NCBI RefSeq assembly: GCF_000701705.1
Contig: NZ_JNJP01000043.1
Location: 1 to 33,730 of the forward strand
DNA from: Bilophila wadsworthia ATCC 49260
GTDB lineage: Bacteria > Desulfobacterota > Desulfovibrionia > Desulfovibrionales > Desulfovibrionaceae
DNA length: 33,730 nucleotides
Reading direction: 5' to 3'
In this document: piece after piece, positions 9,108 through 24,244 of the stretch
How positions within the stretch are numbered: position 1 is the stretch's first letter
Layout: each line of letters begins with the position of its first letter
The notes under the pieces: generated by a model
The model's input: the letters and a program-made list of their open reading frames with translations, nothing else
Told to the model about the DNA's origin: nothing
Databases searched by the model: none
Position numbers and translations under genes: made by a program

Positions 9108-9135
9108 AGCAACCCCTAACGTGAAGGAGATTCAC

Positions 9136-9654
9136 GTGAATAGATCTGAAAAAGCTGCCCTGATTGCGCAGATTAAGGCGAAAGCCGACGCTGCCTCTTT
9201 TGTGGTAGTGACAGATTTCAAGGGGATGACGGTGGAAGAGCTGACGCGGCTCCGTGCGAAACTCTATGAGTGCGGCGGCGAGTATCTCGTCGTCAAGAAC
9301 ACGTTGGCCCGCATCGCCCTCACCGATGGTATGCATGATTCCGTTAAGGACATGTTCAAGGAAAACTGCGGCATCGCCCTGACCTCTCAGGATCCGGTGG
9401 CGGTCGCCAAGGCGGTTTCCGAATTTGCCAAGACCAGCAAGCTGTTTACTGTTCGCCACGCCAGCCTCGAAGGCAAGATGCTCTCCGCCGCCCAGGTGGA
9501 CGCTCTCGCCAAGCTGCCCGGAAAGCAGGAACTCCTTGGTCAGGTCCTCGGCACCATGAACGCCGTGCCTACCAATTTCGTCTCCCTGTTCGCCAACATG
9601 GTTCGTCCTCTTATGTACGCCCTCAAGGCGATCGAAGAGAAAAAGGCTGCCTAG
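9136..9654 (+). CDS. rplJ: 50S ribosomal protein L10
   Basis: L10 (172 aa) is the base of the L7/L12 stalk. The sequence shows the usual N-terminal rRNA-binding domain (VVVTDFKGMTVEELTRLR, YLVVKNTLARIAL) and ends in the helix that carries L12 dimers (FVSLFANMVRPLMYALKAIEEKKAA). The start is GTG at 9136, with AAGGAG 6 nt upstream. An earlier in-frame GTG at 9121 would place that ribosome-binding site inside the gene and is rejected. Candidate regulatory folds lie in the leader. Confidence 0.97.
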   Translation: MNRSEKAALIAQIKAKADAASFVVVTDFKGMTVEELTRLRAKLYECGGEYLVVKNTLARIALTDGMHDSVKDMFKENCGIALTSQDPVAVAKAVSEFAKTSKLFTVRHASLEGKMLSAAQVDALAKLPGKQELLGQVLGTMNAVPTNFVSLFANMVRPLMYALKAIEEKKAA

Positions 9655-9699
9655 GCAACCCGTTAAACACCCAAGCCAAAGTCTCAAAGGAGCAATCCC

Positions 9700-10080
9700 A
9701 TGGCCGTTACCAAAGAAGAAGTTGTTGAATTTATCGCTAACATGACCGTGCTCGAACTCTCCGAATTCATCAAGGAACTCGAAGAAAAGTTCGGCGTGTC
9801 CGCTGCCGCTCCCGCCGCTGCCATGATGGTGGCCGCTCCCGCTGAAGCCGCTGCTCCCGCTGAAGAAAAGACCGAATTCGACGTCATCCTGAAGTCCGCC
9901 GGCGCCAACAAGATCGGCGTCATCAAGGTTGTCCGCGCTCTGACCGGCCTCGGCCTGAAGGAAGCCAAGGACAAGGTTGACGGCGCTCCCTCCACCCTGA
10001 AGGAAGCCGTGTCCAAGGAAGAAGCCGAAGAAGCCAAGAAGCAGCTGGTTGAAGCCGGCGCTGAAGTTGAAGTGAAGTAA
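9700..10080 (+). CDS. rplL: 50S ribosomal protein L7/L12
   Basis: The flexible stalk protein (126 aa) recruits translation GTPases. It has the N-terminal dimer domain (VVEFIANMTVLELSEFIKELEEKFGVSAA), an Ala/Pro-rich hinge (about residues 36-55) and the globular C-terminal domain (FDVILKSAGANKIGVIKVVR, LGLKEAKDKVDGAPS). AAAGGAG lies upstream of the ATG. It follows rplJ by 45 nt and ends in a strong terminator, so here it closes the ribosomal operon instead of leading into rpoB. Confidence 0.98.
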   Translation: MAVTKEEVVEFIANMTVLELSEFIKELEEKFGVSAAAPAAAMMVAAPAEAAAPAEEKTEFDVILKSAGANKIGVIKVVRALTGLGLKEAKDKVDGAPSTLKEAVSKEEAEEAKKQLVEAGAEVEVK

Positions 10081-10105
10081 GTTCACTTTATACGCGCTTT
10101 CAAAG

Positions 10106-10137
10106 GCGGTGCGGGTTTTCCCCGCGCCGCTTTTTTT
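10106..10137 (+). terminator. Strong intrinsic terminator after rplL
   Basis: GCGGTGCGGG (10106-10115) pairs with CCCGCGCCGC (10121-10130), with one T-G wobble, and is followed by seven T residues. It separates the rplJL unit from rpoBC. Confidence 0.9.
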
Positions 10138-10144
10138 ATTGCAC

Positions 10145-10255
10145 GAATTGGAAGGAGAACCTTTCAGAAGAGAGGCTTCACCCTCACCCTCCAATTCTCC
10201 ATTCTTTCTAGGCTTTCGCCCCATCGAATCCCTGTCCGCAACGTTTCCGGCTCCC
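10145..10255. repeat. Decayed copy of the dispersed palindromic repeat
   Basis: AATTGGAAGGAGAACC, a broken small hairpin, ACCCTCACCCTCCAA, then CTTTCG and ATCGAATCCC appear in the same order as in the well-preserved copy at 33441-33520. The arms no longer pair fully. No gene is seen between here and 10465. Confidence 0.6.
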
Positions 10256-10465
10256 AAAGGAGGGTATCGGTGATTCCGGAGCGCATCAGAAAGAGAAATT
10301 GCCTAGAGTCATTGGAGAAAAGCGGGATATCCAGCCGATAGCCGACGCCCGGCCTCCCCTCCTGCCGGAAAGGGAAAAGAAGGGAATCCGGGACGCGCAC
10401 GCCTCAAAGGGATATGGGAGAAAGGCCGGGAAAACAAAGGGGAAAGGCGGGCCTCAGCGTTACCG

Positions 10466-10759
10466 TCAATCCTGCCCCGGCGGCTCATCATCCTTCCCCA
10501 TAGAACGCGCTGCCAGCCAGCACGCGCCGCCGAAACAGATGAGGGCACCGGCCATAAGCATCAGCACCAGCCACAAGATGATTTCATTGTGGGGAAAACT
10601 GTCCACGAACAGCAACAGAACGAAGAGGCAGGCAAGCCCGATTTTCAGGATGGCCAGGCCAAACAGCCTCCCGGGCCTCCCTCTGAGCCCGGCACCGATA
10701 CAGGCCCCAAAAGCGATGATGGCCAAGGCCCCAAAAAAGATGCCGAAAACACTGTCCAC
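10466..10759 (-). CDS. Small membrane protein of unknown function, paralog A
   Basis: This 97-aa protein is not recognised as any named family. It has three hydrophobic segments, about residues 3-25, 32-52 and 59-84, so it probably sits in the inner membrane. Between the first two is a short basic loop RGRPGR, and the third ends in CFGGACWLAAR. It is a clear paralog of the gene at 10983-11294: FGACIGA, RGR.GR and CFGGACWLAAR are shared. The start is GTG, with GGGAGG 5 nt upstream. It lies on the strand opposite to all the ribosomal and polymerase genes, in the gap between rplL and rpoB. The shared motifs argue that it is a real gene rather than a shadow; function is unknown. Confidence 0.7.
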   Translation of the reverse strand: MDSVFGIFFGALAIIAFGACIGAGLRGRPGRLFGLAILKIGLACLFVLLLFVDSFPHNEIILWLVLMLMAGALICFGGACWLAARSMGKDDEPPGQD

Positions 10760-10982
10760 GCGTACCTCCCGGTGAAAGATGAAGCGAGGAGCCTCGTTCT
10801 TCCTTTACGGAGTGGGACCGCCGTACCGCAAGAGAGTGGAGGCGAACTCAGGGAAACAGGGCAAGGGGACAATGGCTGTCCAGACACAGCCATTCCGGAA
10901 AAGGGAGTACAAGAAAACACACCTCAAAGCTCATGGGGAGAGTTGCGGAGGTCGGGAAAACAAAGAGCAACCTGCGGGCTGT

Positions 10983-11294
10983 TCAGCGTTGCCGCCAGTC
11001 CCACGGCGTTTTTTCCACTCCCTGCCTCTTCCGGCGCGCCGCCAGCCAGCACGCACCGCCAAAACAGAAAACGCCCCCGGTCATCAGTATCTGCAGCACC
11101 CAAGCGAACAGCCCGTAGCCGTCACGGTATGTCGTGAAGGTCAAAGCGCCGTAGAGCAGACCGGCAAGCCCGAGCGCAAGAGTGACGAGCCCCAATCCCC
11201 TGCCGAAACGTCCTCTGAATGCGGCGCCGATACAGGCTCCGAAAACAAGCGGCACGCCCAGGGCAAGAAAAAAAACGATAAACTGACCGTCCAT
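10983..11294 (-). CDS. Small membrane protein of unknown function, paralog B
   Basis: The product (103 aa) repeats the plan of its neighbour: a first hydrophobic span (about 4-25) with VFGACIGAA, the basic loop RGRFGRG, a second span (GLVTLALGLAGLLYGAL), and a third ending in CFGGACWLAAR, followed by a polar tail rich in Arg, Lys and Trp. Two cysteines, in GACIGA and CFGGAC, plus a third in GGACW, are conserved between the paralogs. ATG 11294 aligns with the paralog's start and has AGAGG 5 nt upstream. An in-frame GTG two codons earlier would overlap that site. It precedes paralog A by about 220 nt on the same strand, so the two may be co-transcribed. Confidence 0.7.
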   Translation of the reverse strand: MDGQFIVFFLALGVPLVFGACIGAAFRGRFGRGLGLVTLALGLAGLLYGALTFTTYRDGYGLFAWVLQILMTGGVFCFGGACWLAARRKRQGVEKTPWDWRQR

Positions 11295-11680
11295 GCGCAC
11301 CTCTCTGGTCGTTCCAGAACATTCGAGGAAAAAAGGAAAGAAAGCTTCCTGTCCGGTATCTCCCGTTCACATCTTGGCGCCCCACGCCAAGCGCCCCCGC
11401 ACATATACCAAGGTTCTCTTTCCTTCTATGGCGAAAGTCCTCTCTTGGCAAAGCTGAGGGGAGGTGCGGTATGCCGCTTTTAGGGACTCAGTCGTCGGAC
11501 GGAAGCGGCCCGTCGTCCGTTTCAAAGTCCTTACAGGATGAACGGAGAAGCCTTGAAGAAAGGGAGGGACGGACTCCCGGCAAGGAATCCCCCTTCTCCC
11601 TTTCCCCGGGCTCACAGCCTTTCCACTATTCAAAAACCATGCCCCAAATGAAGATTTTTCGCTTTGTGAGGAAAAAAAGC

Positions 11681-11709
11681 TTGCCTTTATGACGATTCCT
11701 TCTTATCTT
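11681..11709 (+). promoter_or_regulatory. Candidate promoter for rpoBC
   Basis: TTGCCT (11681-11686) and TATCTT (11704-11709) are separated by exactly 17 nt, and an A-tract sits just upstream at 11672-11678. The implied start near 11716 gives a leader of about 200 nt containing the stem at 11780-11827. Between 11300 and 11680 I see no gene, only a possible decayed repeat around 11540-11610. Confidence 0.5.
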
Positions 11710-11779
11710 TTCGAATTCACGCGACACGAACCAGAGGTGGTATCTGTTCCAATTTTTTGAACTAACACGGGTATCATCA

Positions 11780-11827
11780 GTCGACAACAGCCCTCCGGAT
11801 CTTCTGGAGGGTAACTATGTTGTCGAC
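11780..11827 (+). promoter_or_regulatory. Two-tier stem in the rpoB leader
   Basis: An outer perfect 9-bp stem, GTCGACAAC (11780-11788) with GTTGTCGAC (11819-11827), encloses a 6-bp stem, CCCTCC (11791-11796) with GGAGGG (11806-11811). The bulge is uneven: AG on the left, TAACTAT on the right. No T-tract follows, so it is not a plain terminator. It resembles a protein-binding leader, possibly for feedback control of rpoBC. Confidence 0.55.
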
Positions 11828-11919
11828 CTTGTTGCGTTTTTTATACATGATTGATTCCGAGAGCGCGCAACCCGAGCACGTTCCGGCTTTTGCCGACCAA
11901 CCTTCTCAGAGGTGAAATG

Positions 11920-16083
<4,164 letters not shown>

Positions 16084-16091
16084 ATACCATC

Positions 16092-16130
16092 GCGGGGAAG
16101 GGCCCTCTTCAAAAGAAGGCCCTTCCCCGC
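16092..16130. repeat. Dispersed palindromic repeat in the rpoB-rpoC spacer
   Basis: GCGGGGAAGGGCC (16092-16104) and GGCCCTTCCCCGC (16118-16130) form a perfect 13-bp stem around a TTC-AAAA-GAA centre. It begins 8 nt after the rpoB stop and is followed by a C-rich tract and, at 16257-16275, a G-rich tract typical of this family's arms. Without a T-tract it need not stop transcription, but it could reduce rpoC expression or mark an RNA cut. Confidence 0.8.
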
Positions 16131-16343
16131 ACCCCTCCCCTTTCCCTCCTGAGGCTTTGTGCCGGGCCAGCCCCGGAACGGAAGAAGGAAGAAAGCGGAG
16201 GCCCTCCCCAGTTAAGAGACCCTTCATTACGTCCAACCCTCAAGACAGCGGTTTTGAGGGGATGGGGGTAGGGTTCGGAGACGGAGGTTCTTTACGGACC
16301 GTTGCCTCTCCGGTGCCTGACCCGCAAAAGGGAGTACATATAT

Positions 16344-20507
<4,164 letters not shown>

Positions 20508-20518
20508 CAAAGCCAAAA

Positions 20519-20562
20519 CATTTGGCCCCTCGGGGGGAACACTCTCTCCGAGAGGCCAAATG
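20519..20562 (+). terminator. First hairpin after rpoC
   Basis: CATTTGGCC (20519-20527) pairs with GGCCAAATG (20554-20562) around a further CTCGG/CCGAG stem. It has no T-tract and probably works with the stronger hairpin just downstream, or protects the 3' end of the mRNA. Confidence 0.6.
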
Positions 20563-20566
20563 GCTC

Positions 20567-20613
20567 AAACAAAAATTCCGCAATCGGCACAGTCGATTGC
20601 GGAATTTTTGTTT
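20567..20613 (+). terminator. Intrinsic terminator of the rpoBC operon
   Basis: A perfect 20-bp inverted repeat, 20567-20586 and 20594-20613, with a 7-nt loop. The 5' arm is A-rich at its base (AAACAAAAA) and the 3' arm correspondingly ends TTTTTGTTT, so it could work in both directions. It is one of the strongest terminators in the window. Confidence 0.9.
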
Positions 20614-20789
20614 GCTCTGCCCGTAACGGATTTCTCTCTTTCCACTCGGGGAAATCCCCAAAGGAGAAAAGGGCCCGGCGGGAATGTATCTTCATGTTTC
20701 TGATAAGGCATTCGGCTTACCAAGCCCTTTCTCCCTTTCCTTCACATACGGGGTACGGTTGAAGATCGCGCACATCCCGGATGTAGCCC

Positions 20790-20818
20790 TTTTCAACTGC
20801 CTTCATAGCCTGTAAACT
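20790..20818 (+). promoter_or_regulatory. Candidate tgt promoter giving a leaderless mRNA
   Basis: TTTTCA (20790-20795), a 17-nt spacer, and TAAACT (20813-20818). A start 7 nt past the -10 box would fall on 20825, the A of the tgt start codon. The gene lacks a ribosome-binding site, which fits. The boxes match the consensus at four of six bases each. Confidence 0.4.
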
Positions 20819-20824
20819 GGTGAA

Positions 20825-21940
<1,116 letters not shown>

Positions 21941-21961
21941 GGGGAGATAAGGATTGAAGGG

Positions 21962-21999
21962 GGGAGGGGAAACCTTTCTGGAGAAAGGTTTCCCCTCCC
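21962..21999. repeat. Dispersed palindromic repeat, best-preserved copy
   Basis: A perfect 18-bp inverted repeat with a 2-nt centre: arm 21962-21979 begins GGGAGGGG and ends CTTTCT, and arm 21982-21999 mirrors it. C-rich flanking sequence and two CAAA(GA)CTTTCC-like tracts follow, to about 22040. It lies 21 nt after the tgt stop and may also act as its terminator. Confidence 0.85.
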
Positions 22000-22070
22000 A
22001 CCTTCAAACTTTCCCCCTCCTCTTCCAAAGACTTTTCCCCTTACCCAGTCCCTTATCCAGAGTGTTCCCT

Positions 22071-23945
22071 ATGACAGAGAAACACGGCTCGCCGAACGGT
22101 TTTCCTCCTGCGCATCAAGAGCGTTTGGAACAGGGCCGGGAAGCTGGAAACCCCTTCTTCAAGAAGGATTCCCCCTCCTCGTCTTCCTCCTCGAAAAACA
22201 CTTTGATTGTAGGTGTGGGGACACTCATTTCGCGGCTTTTAGGGTTTGTGCGCGATGCCGGCATTGCATGGCTGCTCGGCGGTTCGGGGGCGGCGGACGC
22301 GCTTACGGCGGCGCTGCGGATTCCGTACATGGCCCGGCGGCTGTTCGGCGAAGGCACGCTGTCCCTCTCCCTGACCGCCGCCTGCACGCGGGAACGGCTG
22401 CGGGGCGGTTCTGGCTGCGGGCTTGCGCTGGCGGTAACGCGCAAGCTGGCCTTATGGACGGGGTTCTTGGCTTTGGCGTGCATGGCGGGAGCGGGAATCA
22501 TCATGCGGGCCATCGCGCCGGGTTTGGAGGAGCGCCCGGAAGTGTTCGGAGAGGCCGTTACGCTGTTCCGTATCTGTGCTCCGTATATCTGGAGCGTCAT
22601 GATGGCGGCGGGCTGCATGGCGGCCCTGCACAGCAGGCAGCGTTTCCTGCTGCCTTCGCTGACGCCGTCCCTGTTCAACCTTTGCGTCATCGGCTTCGCA
22701 CTGCTGGCGGCCTTCAACCCGTCGCTGCAGCCGGGCGTGCTCGTCGCCTGCGGCGTCCTCTGCGGGGGAATCTTGCAATGGCTGGCTCAGGTACCGGCAA
22801 CCCGCATCCTCCAGCGCGAAGAGGGGAAAAGGGGAAAGCCCGCCGATGCACGGACAGTCTCGGAGGCCTTCCGCCGTCTCCCCGCAGGCATCGTTGGGGC
22901 CGCCATGCCTCAACTGGCCTTTCTCGGAGCCTCCGCTCTGGCTTCGCTCCTGCCCGAAGGCCATATGGCCTCCCTGTTTTATGCCGAACGGCTGCTGGAA
23001 TTTCCTCTCGGCGTGCTCGGCGCCGCCGTGGGGATGGCCGCCGCGCCGCGCCTCGCGGAACTCGCGGCCTCCGAAGGGCTTTCCCGCTCTTCCCGTTTCC
23101 ACGAAATCCCCTCGTTTTCCCTTTCCCAACCCCAAAAGCCCGAACAGGCTGATCCCCCGCCGCCTCTTTCCGCTTCCCGTACGGCCCGCAACGACACCAA
23201 GGCGATACCCGGCGCCCGCTTGCAAAAGCCTTGGGATGGTGAAGGGATGGCGTTTGAGGATGGAGAACCCTTTTTCAAAAGAGGGGAGCCCCCCCACGGT
23301 TCCCCTTCCCCTCCCCCAAGTTCCCTGCCGACCGCCCCTCCCCACTCCTTCTCGGACGAAATCCAGCGGGCGGCGCTGCTGTCGCTCGGCCTGAACCTGC
23401 CTGCGGCGGCGGGCCTGGCGGCGATATCCCTGCCGCTGGTCGCCGTTGTGCTTGGGCACGGGGCCTTTGATGCGGAAGCCGTTTCCGCCACGGCGCTTGC
23501 CCTGTGCGCCTACGCACCCGGCTTGCCCGCCTATGCGCTTTCCCGGCCCTTGCTGGCGGCTTGCCACGCCTTGGAAAGCGGGCTCCCGCTCAAGGCCGCC
23601 GCCGTTGCTCTGGCCGTCGCCCTTGCAGGGGGTTACGCCCTCACCCTGCGTTTTGGGGCATGGGGGCCGCCGCTCGGCGTCTCCGTGGGGCTCTGGTGCA
23701 ATGCGGCCCTGCTCTGGATCGGACTCTCCCGCAGGGTTTCCCTGCGGCTTCCGCTCCGCTCCCTCGCCGTGCAGCTTGCCGGAACGGCCCTGACCTTCGG
23801 GAGCGCCTATGGCGTTGTCCTCTGGGCCGGGCACGCCTCGAACATCGCGCAGCTGGCCCTTGCCATACCAGCCGGGGCAGCCGTGTACGCCGCCTCCCTG
23901 CTCATCGGCGACCGGAATTGGTTCCGCCTCTTGAAAAAGCGATAG
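22071..23945 (+). CDS. murJ: MurJ-family lipid II flippase with repeat-derived insertions
   Basis: MurJ moves lipid II across the inner membrane for peptidoglycan synthesis. Family signatures: TLISRLLGFVRDAGIAWLLG (51-70), AADALTAALRIPYMARRLFGEGTLS, and many membrane helices to the C-terminus. The 624-aa product is about 100 residues longer than usual MurJ. Two additions explain this. The first is a leader of some 42 residues containing NPFFKKDSPSSSSSS. The second is a Pro/Ser-rich loop at about residues 335-425, containing GEPFFKRGEPPHGSPSPPP, where ordinary MurJ has a short cytoplasmic loop. Both match, at DNA level, the intergenic palindromic repeat of this region. ATG 22071 has no good ribosome-binding site. 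An in-frame TTG at 21954 would translate a further repeat copy and is less likely. A start near the MurJ core cannot be excluded. Confidence 0.88.
   Translation: MTEKHGSPNGFPPAHQERLEQGREAGNPFFKKDSPSSSSSSKNTLIVGVGTLISRLLGFVRDAGIAWLLGGSGAADALTAALRIPYMARRLFGEGTLSLSLTAACTRERLRGGSGCGLALAVTRKLALWTGFLALACMAGAGIIMRAIAPGLEERPEVFGEAVTLFRICAPYIWSVMMAAGCMAALHSRQRFLLPSLTPSLFNLCVIGFALLAAFNPSLQPGVLVACGVLCGGILQWLAQVPATRILQREEGKRGKPADARTVSEAFRRLPAGIVGAAMPQLAFLGASALASLLPEGHMASLFYAERLLEFPLGVLGAAVGMAAAPRLAELAASEGLSRSSRFHEIPSFSLSQPQKPEQADPPPPLSASRTARNDTKAIPGARLQKPWDGEGMAFEDGEPFFKRGEPPHGSPSPPPSSLPTAPPHSFSDEIQRAALLSLGLNLPAAAGLAAISLPLVAVVLGHGAFDAEAVSATALALCAYAPGLPAYALSRPLLAACHALESGLPLKAAAVALAVALAGGYALTLRFGAWGPPLGVSVGLWCNAALLWIGLSRRVSLRLPLRSLAVQLAGTALTFGSAYGVVLWAGHASNIAQLALAIPAGAAVYAASLLIGDRNWFRLLKKR
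22141..22185 (+). repeat. Palindromic repeat inside murJ, N-terminal copy
   Basis: CCTTCTT (22153-22159) and AAGAAGG (22161-22167) pair perfectly, flanked by GGAAACC on the left and ATTCCCCCTCC on the right. This resembles the intergenic copy at 33455-33490, which has GGAACCCTTCTGAAGAAGGG then CTTCCCC. Here it is read in frame as GNPFFKKDSPSS. Confidence 0.65.
23230..23335 (+). repeat. Palindromic repeat inside murJ, internal copy
   Basis: A G-rich arm (GATGGTGAAGGGATGGCG), a centre with CCCTTTT pairing to AAAGAGGG, and a C-rich arm (TTCCCCTTCCCCTCCCCC) follow the order of the intergenic copies. The G-rich arm recalls the one at 33693-33730. The segment is open in the murJ frame and encodes the Pro/Ser-rich part of the extra loop. 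Confidence 0.6.
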
Positions 23946-24073
23946 TCCACCTGGAGCATTTCCTCTTTACGTTGCCGTATTTCAAAGGCCATTGATGCCG
24001 GAAAAGACTGTAATGAGCCGATAGGCATGACCAGCATTGGAAAGGGGAGATGGACTCCGCGCTGGCCAATTGA

Positions 24074-24115
24074 GGGAAGGGAGGAAAGCTTTTCCTCAAA
24101 AAAATCCCCTTCCCC
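24074..24115. repeat. Dispersed palindromic repeat upstream of the OpgB-like gene
   Basis: GGGAAGGG (24074-24081) faces CCCCTTCCCC (24106-24115) around a 7-bp hairpin, GAGGAAA (24081-24087) with TTTCCTC (24091-24097), which is followed by seven A residues. Read on the minus strand this gives a T-tract next to the arm. The 300-nt spacer 23946-24244 holds no gene. Confidence 0.6.
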
Positions 24116-24209
24116 AATGCATCTCCGCTCTTTTAAAGTTTATCCGCCCTATCATTCCGGGCGGGACAACGCACCTCGCCCCGTGCGCTTTCCCACCTTT
24201 TCTAGGTAC

Positions 24210-24238
24210 TTCACATTCTCACGCGCTCGTCCTATACA
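24210..24238 (+). promoter_or_regulatory. Promoter of the OpgB-like gene, probably leaderless
   Basis: TTCACA (24210-24215, five of six consensus bases), a 17-nt spacer, and TATACA (24233-24238). A start 7 nt past the -10 box falls on 24245, the A of the start codon. The seven intervening bases are A residues apart from the box edge, so there is no room for a ribosome-binding site. Confidence 0.55.
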
Positions 24239-24244
24239 AAAAAA

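Larger units (their letters stand above)
10401..11300 (-). repeat. Diverged tandem duplication holding two paralogous genes
   Basis: Unit A (about 10401-10770) and unit B (about 10918-11300) share the coding sequence and both flanks. Downstream, both hold CCTCAAAG, then CGGGAAAACAAAG, then TCAGCGTT. Upstream, both hold a GAGGT(A/G)CGC ribosome-binding leader before the start codon followed by GAC. Between the units lies a 9-bp hairpin (AATGGCTGT 10871-10879 with ACAGCCATT 10886-10894). This points to an old duplication of a roughly 0.5-kb segment. Confidence 0.7.

Noticed and set aside
10779..11483. Plus-strand frame of 234 codons opposite the small membrane-protein genes
   Set aside because: The minus-strand proteins are supported by paralogy, hydrophobic spans and ribosome-binding sites. 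The plus frame is highly polar and shows no such support.
21954..22070. Earlier TTG start for murJ
   Set aside because: It would translate a perfect intergenic palindrome copy and its C-rich flank. No other evidence supports a 39-residue longer protein, although the repeat-derived segments inside murJ make it less absurd than usual.
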